A DNA stretch of 7,963 bases from an uncultured Eubacteriales bacterium. Its GTDB lineage: Bacteria; Bacillota; Clostridia; Christensenellales; CAG-314. A program made the position numbers and the translations under genes. Of the stretch, positions 6,063-7,963 are shown piece by piece. The notes under the pieces are model-generated. The model saw only the letters and a program-made list of their open reading frames with translations, did no database searches and was not told the DNA's origin. How positions within the stretch are numbered: the first letter of the stretch is position 1; each line of letters begins with the position of its first letter. The DNA lies in NCBI GenBank assembly GCA_948938605.1, contig CARAIG010000027.1, forward strand, positions 1-7,963. The letters are read 5' to 3'.

Positions 6063-7763
6063 ATTTGGTAAAATAGCCTTGCTCATCACGCCTTTGCGTT
6101 TGCCACGCCGTCGGTATGGGCGGTTTAGGCAATATGTCCGTAATGGGCAAACGCACACCAAAGCACTCATACAAAAGGAAAAGTACGAACTCACTTTGGC
6201 GTGTGTTCGTACAATTCGCTTCTGGCGGGCAGGTGGTAATTGCGTTTGAACACTTGCGCCGTAAAGTTTGTCTAAAACCTCTTTGACCTCTGACAGCCGC
6301 ACGTTTTCAATTTCCTTGCCGTTGCCTATCGTCAAAAGCGGGTTTATATAATCGTCGGCGACAAACACTTTATAAACAAGGTTGTCTATAATCTGCTTTT
6401 GGTGTTCCTTGTCGGCGGGGTTGCCTTTCAATAGGTGGGCTATATAGTCCAGCAAGTCGTTTTCGCTGACTTGCAAACCGCGCTCGTACTCTAACTGTGT
6501 CTTTTGGCTCTCTAAATCTTTGATTAGCCTTTCGTAGTCGGTCATTCGCTTTTCTATGCTTTCCCGCAGTAATGCGCTTTTCGCCTCGATAAACGCCGTT
6601 GTCATTTCCTCAATGTCCTTGCGCGCTTTCGCTATGCGCGTTTCAAGGCTCTTTATATTGTCCACGCCCGTCCGCTTGTCGTAATACGCCAGCGTGTCGC
6701 GCACGGCTTTTTTTGTGTTCTCTTTGTCGCTCAAAAAGTTATGTACCGATTGCGTAACGTAAAATTCCAGTCGGTCTTTTTCCTCGCGGTGCTTGTCGCA
6801 TTCGCCTTTTTTCTTGCGCTTGCAAGCATAGTATAGGTGCGTTTTGCCCGTCTTGCTCGTGCCGCCGTCTGCAACCATAGGCGTTTCACAACGTGCGCAG
6901 AACGCTTTGCCCGTCAATAGATACGGCACACGCGCCGTTGCCGCTCCGCCCGCAAAATAGCGGTTTGCCGCAAGTCGTTTTTGAACGCGCTCGAATAGTG
7001 CTTTGTCAATAATAGCGGGGTATGTGTTCGTGCATAGTCTTTCGCCAAAATAGAATTCGCCCGTATACTTGGGGTTGACTATGTACTTATCAAACGATTT
7101 GCCCGTGAACGGCTTACCATTTAAGCGTTTGCCTTGTGCGTTGAGCGCGTCGGCAATTTCTTTTTTCGGCACGCCCTTGTCGTACTCGGTAAAGACATAG
7201 CGCACGATTTCCGCTTGTTCTTCGTCGATTTCAACGTACTTTATAAACTTGTCGCGTTTGCCCGCTATTGGCTCTTTGCGTATCTTGTAGCCGTAAATCA
7301 GAAAATCGCCGCAAAACGTGCCGTTTTCCACGCTGGTGTCAAGTCCTATGCGCACACGCTTTGACAGTCGCTTGCTGTATTTCTCGTCGTTCCACTCCAA
7401 AAACATTTCGTAGAACTCGCCGCCCTCGTCGTCGCTGATGGGCTGGGTTGCCGATACAACTTTAATGCCATAATCGCGCTTTAACATTTCCTTGTATAAA
7501 ATGCTGTCGTGCCGATTTCGGGCGAAACGGTCAAACATATACACGATTATGTATTGAAACTGACCGCTGGCGGCGTCCTTAATCATTTTTTGAAACGCTG
7601 GGCGGCTGTCGTTCGTTCCCGTTCTTGCCTTTTCGGGGTAAACAGTCAAAACATTGTAGCCTTGACTTTCTGCATATTCGCGGCAAATGCGAACTTGCCC
7701 CTCGATAGTCATTTCGTTTTGCCCGTGTGAACTGAAACGTGCATAAATAACTGCGTTTTCCAT
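6042..7763 (-). CDS. Large serine site-specific recombinase
   Basis: 573 residues as read. Domain order is that of large serine integrases. The N-terminal resolvase domain (about 1-140) has YARFSS with catalytic serine at 11 (and R9), and FDRFARN with D78, R79 and R82. A recombinase DNA-binding domain follows (about 155-270, including GYKI and NPKYTGEFYFG). A zinc ribbon has CARC (289-292) and cysteines 314 and 322. A charged coiled coil spans about 368-430. Such enzymes cut both DNA strands through a phosphoserine link and integrate or excise phages and conjugative or mobilisable elements. The start ATG at 7763 is supported by AAAGGAG (7770-7776) 6 bases away. The tail from about residue 514 is rich in Cys and Arg, looks unlike the family and is crossed by a minus-strand terminator, so the native protein probably ended near there. 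GC near 50% contrasts with the cargo. It is convergent with the secreted-protein gene. Confidence 0.92.
   Translation of the reverse strand: MENAVIYARFSSHGQNEMTIEGQVRICREYAESQGYNVLTVYPEKARTGTNDSRPAFQKMIKDAASGQFQYIIVYMFDRFARNRHDSILYKEMLKRDYGIKVVSATQPISDDEGGEFYEMFLEWNDEKYSKRLSKRVRIGLDTSVENGTFCGDFLIYGYKIRKEPIAGKRDKFIKYVEIDEEQAEIVRYVFTEYDKGVPKKEIADALNAQGKRLNGKPFTGKSFDKYIVNPKYTGEFYFGERLCTNTYPAIIDKALFERVQKRLAANRYFAGGAATARVPYLLTGKAFCARCETPMVADGGTSKTGKTHLYYACKRKKKGECDKHREEKDRLEFYVTQSVHNFLSDKENTKKAVRDTLAYYDKRTGVDNIKSLETRIAKARKDIEEMTTAFIEAKSALLRESIEKRMTDYERLIKDLESQKTQLEYERGLQVSENDLLDYIAHLLKGNPADKEHQKQIIDNLVYKVFVADDYINPLLTIGNGKEIENVRLSEVKEVLDKLYGASVQTQLPPARQKRIVRTHAKVSSYFSFCMSALVCVCPLRTYCLNRPYRRRGKRKGVMSKAILPNKTKGTS
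6171..6212 (-). terminator. Probable intrinsic terminator inside the recombinase 3' end
   Basis: On the minus strand GTACGAAC (6212-6205) pairs perfectly with GTTCGTAC (6190-6183) around a 14-base loop and is followed at once by TTTTCCTTTTGT (6182-6171). This is a textbook intrinsic terminator for leftward transcription. It lies within codons about 518-528 of the recombinase frame, before the frame's stop at 6042-6044. It is therefore probably the recombinase gene's original terminator. Confidence 0.55.
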
Positions 7764-7769
7764 TGTCTG

Positions 7770-7793
7770 CTCCTTTGCGCCGTCCGTGCGGAC
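7770..7793 (-). promoter_or_regulatory. Recombinase ribosome binding site with adjacent small hairpin
   Basis: AAAGGAG (7776-7770) sits 6 bases before the recombinase ATG. Just upstream, GTCCG (7782-7786) and CGGAC (7789-7793) are inverted repeats that can form a small hairpin 5 bases from the ribosome binding site. No convincing complete promoter is visible: two TTGACA hexamers upstream lack good -10 partners at the right distance. Confidence 0.55.
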
Positions 7794-7862
7794 TGCGACT
7801 TAAAAAATTTTGTGTTCGCTTTGGTGCTTACCGTCTTAACCAGCCAAAAATGCCGTCGCAGG

Positions 7863-7941
7863 CAAATTGTCAAGGGTTTGCGCCGTAGGCGACGACGGTT
7901 TTATGCCTAACGGGAGATAAATCGTCGCCCTTTACAATTTG
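7863..7941. repeat. Nested inverted repeat upstream of the recombinase
   Basis: CAAATTGTCAAGGG (7863-7876) is matched in inverted orientation by 7928-7941, whose reverse complement is CAAATTGTAAAGGG: 13 of 14 bases agree. Inside and abutting this is a perfect 8-base inverted repeat, GGCGACGA (7888-7895) with TCGTCGCC (7922-7929). The structure lies 100-180 bases upstream of the recombinase start, where recombinase binding or attachment sites and autoregulatory operators are often found. Both TTGTCAAGG stretches also hold TTGACA on the minus strand, so an alternative reading is a pair of -35 elements. Confidence 0.5.
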
Positions 7942-7963
7942 TCAAGGCGGCGTATTCCGTCCC

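Noticed and set aside
5926..6249. Plus-strand open frame of 107 codons
   Set aside because: It is mostly the mirror of the recombinase tail, crosses the plus-strand terminator, and has no ribosome binding site or recognisable protein features.
7932..7961. Minus-strand codons reading DGIRRLDKL then stop at the right edge, as if the end of another gene
   Set aside because: Only nine codons lie inside the window and they overlap the inverted repeat; this cannot be told from chance without sequence beyond 7963.
1..7963. CRISPR array, tRNA or rRNA genes
   Set aside because: No regularly spaced direct repeats, tRNA-like cloverleaf or rRNA-like conserved segments were seen on reading either strand.

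Overview
The window looks like the end of a short-read metagenomic or draft contig from a Gram-positive member of the Bacillota, probably an uncultured gut Clostridia-type bacterium. This rests on strong purine-rich ribosome binding sites, TTGACA/TATAAT promoters, a MATE N-terminus, a large serine recombinase and FtsX-type ABC permeases, not on any database search. The first 54 bases are not biological: they are an Illumina P7/index adapter left on the contig end.

Base composition splits the window in three by eye. The truncated MATE gene at the left edge (55-233) and the recombinase region at the right (about 6060-7963) are near 50% GC. The block between them (about 301-6040) is much more AT-rich, roughly one third GC. 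This suggests an acquired accessory island.

Left part: a minus-strand MATE-family transporter gene, cut off by the contig end, has a near-consensus extended -10 promoter at 283-311. Next to it at 330-896 is a decayed amidoligase-like gene with an in-frame TAG. Centre: a near-perfect promoter (915-943) drives a compact three-gene operon for an FtsX/MacB-type ABC transporter: one ATPase (973-1641), a 417-residue permease (1641-2894) and a 542-residue permease with a very large extracytoplasmic domain (2899-4527). After a 206-base gap with three TTGACAA heptamers and its own promoter comes an unrecognised secreted 331-residue protein (4734-5729). Behind it is a small broken reading frame with an ideal ribosome binding site (5759-5929). 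The ABC module, the secreted protein and the broken gene may form one functional unit, for example export, sensing or immunity for a secreted factor, but the sequence does not prove it.

Right part: a large serine recombinase is encoded on the minus strand (6042-7763), convergent with the cargo. Its last ~55 codons run through a probable intrinsic terminator of its own strand, so the annotated C-terminus is probably not native. Upstream of it, 7863-7941 holds a nested inverted-repeat structure that is a candidate attachment or regulatory site. The recombinase may be the mobility gene of the element that brought the cargo, although its higher GC leaves open that it belongs to another element or to the host.
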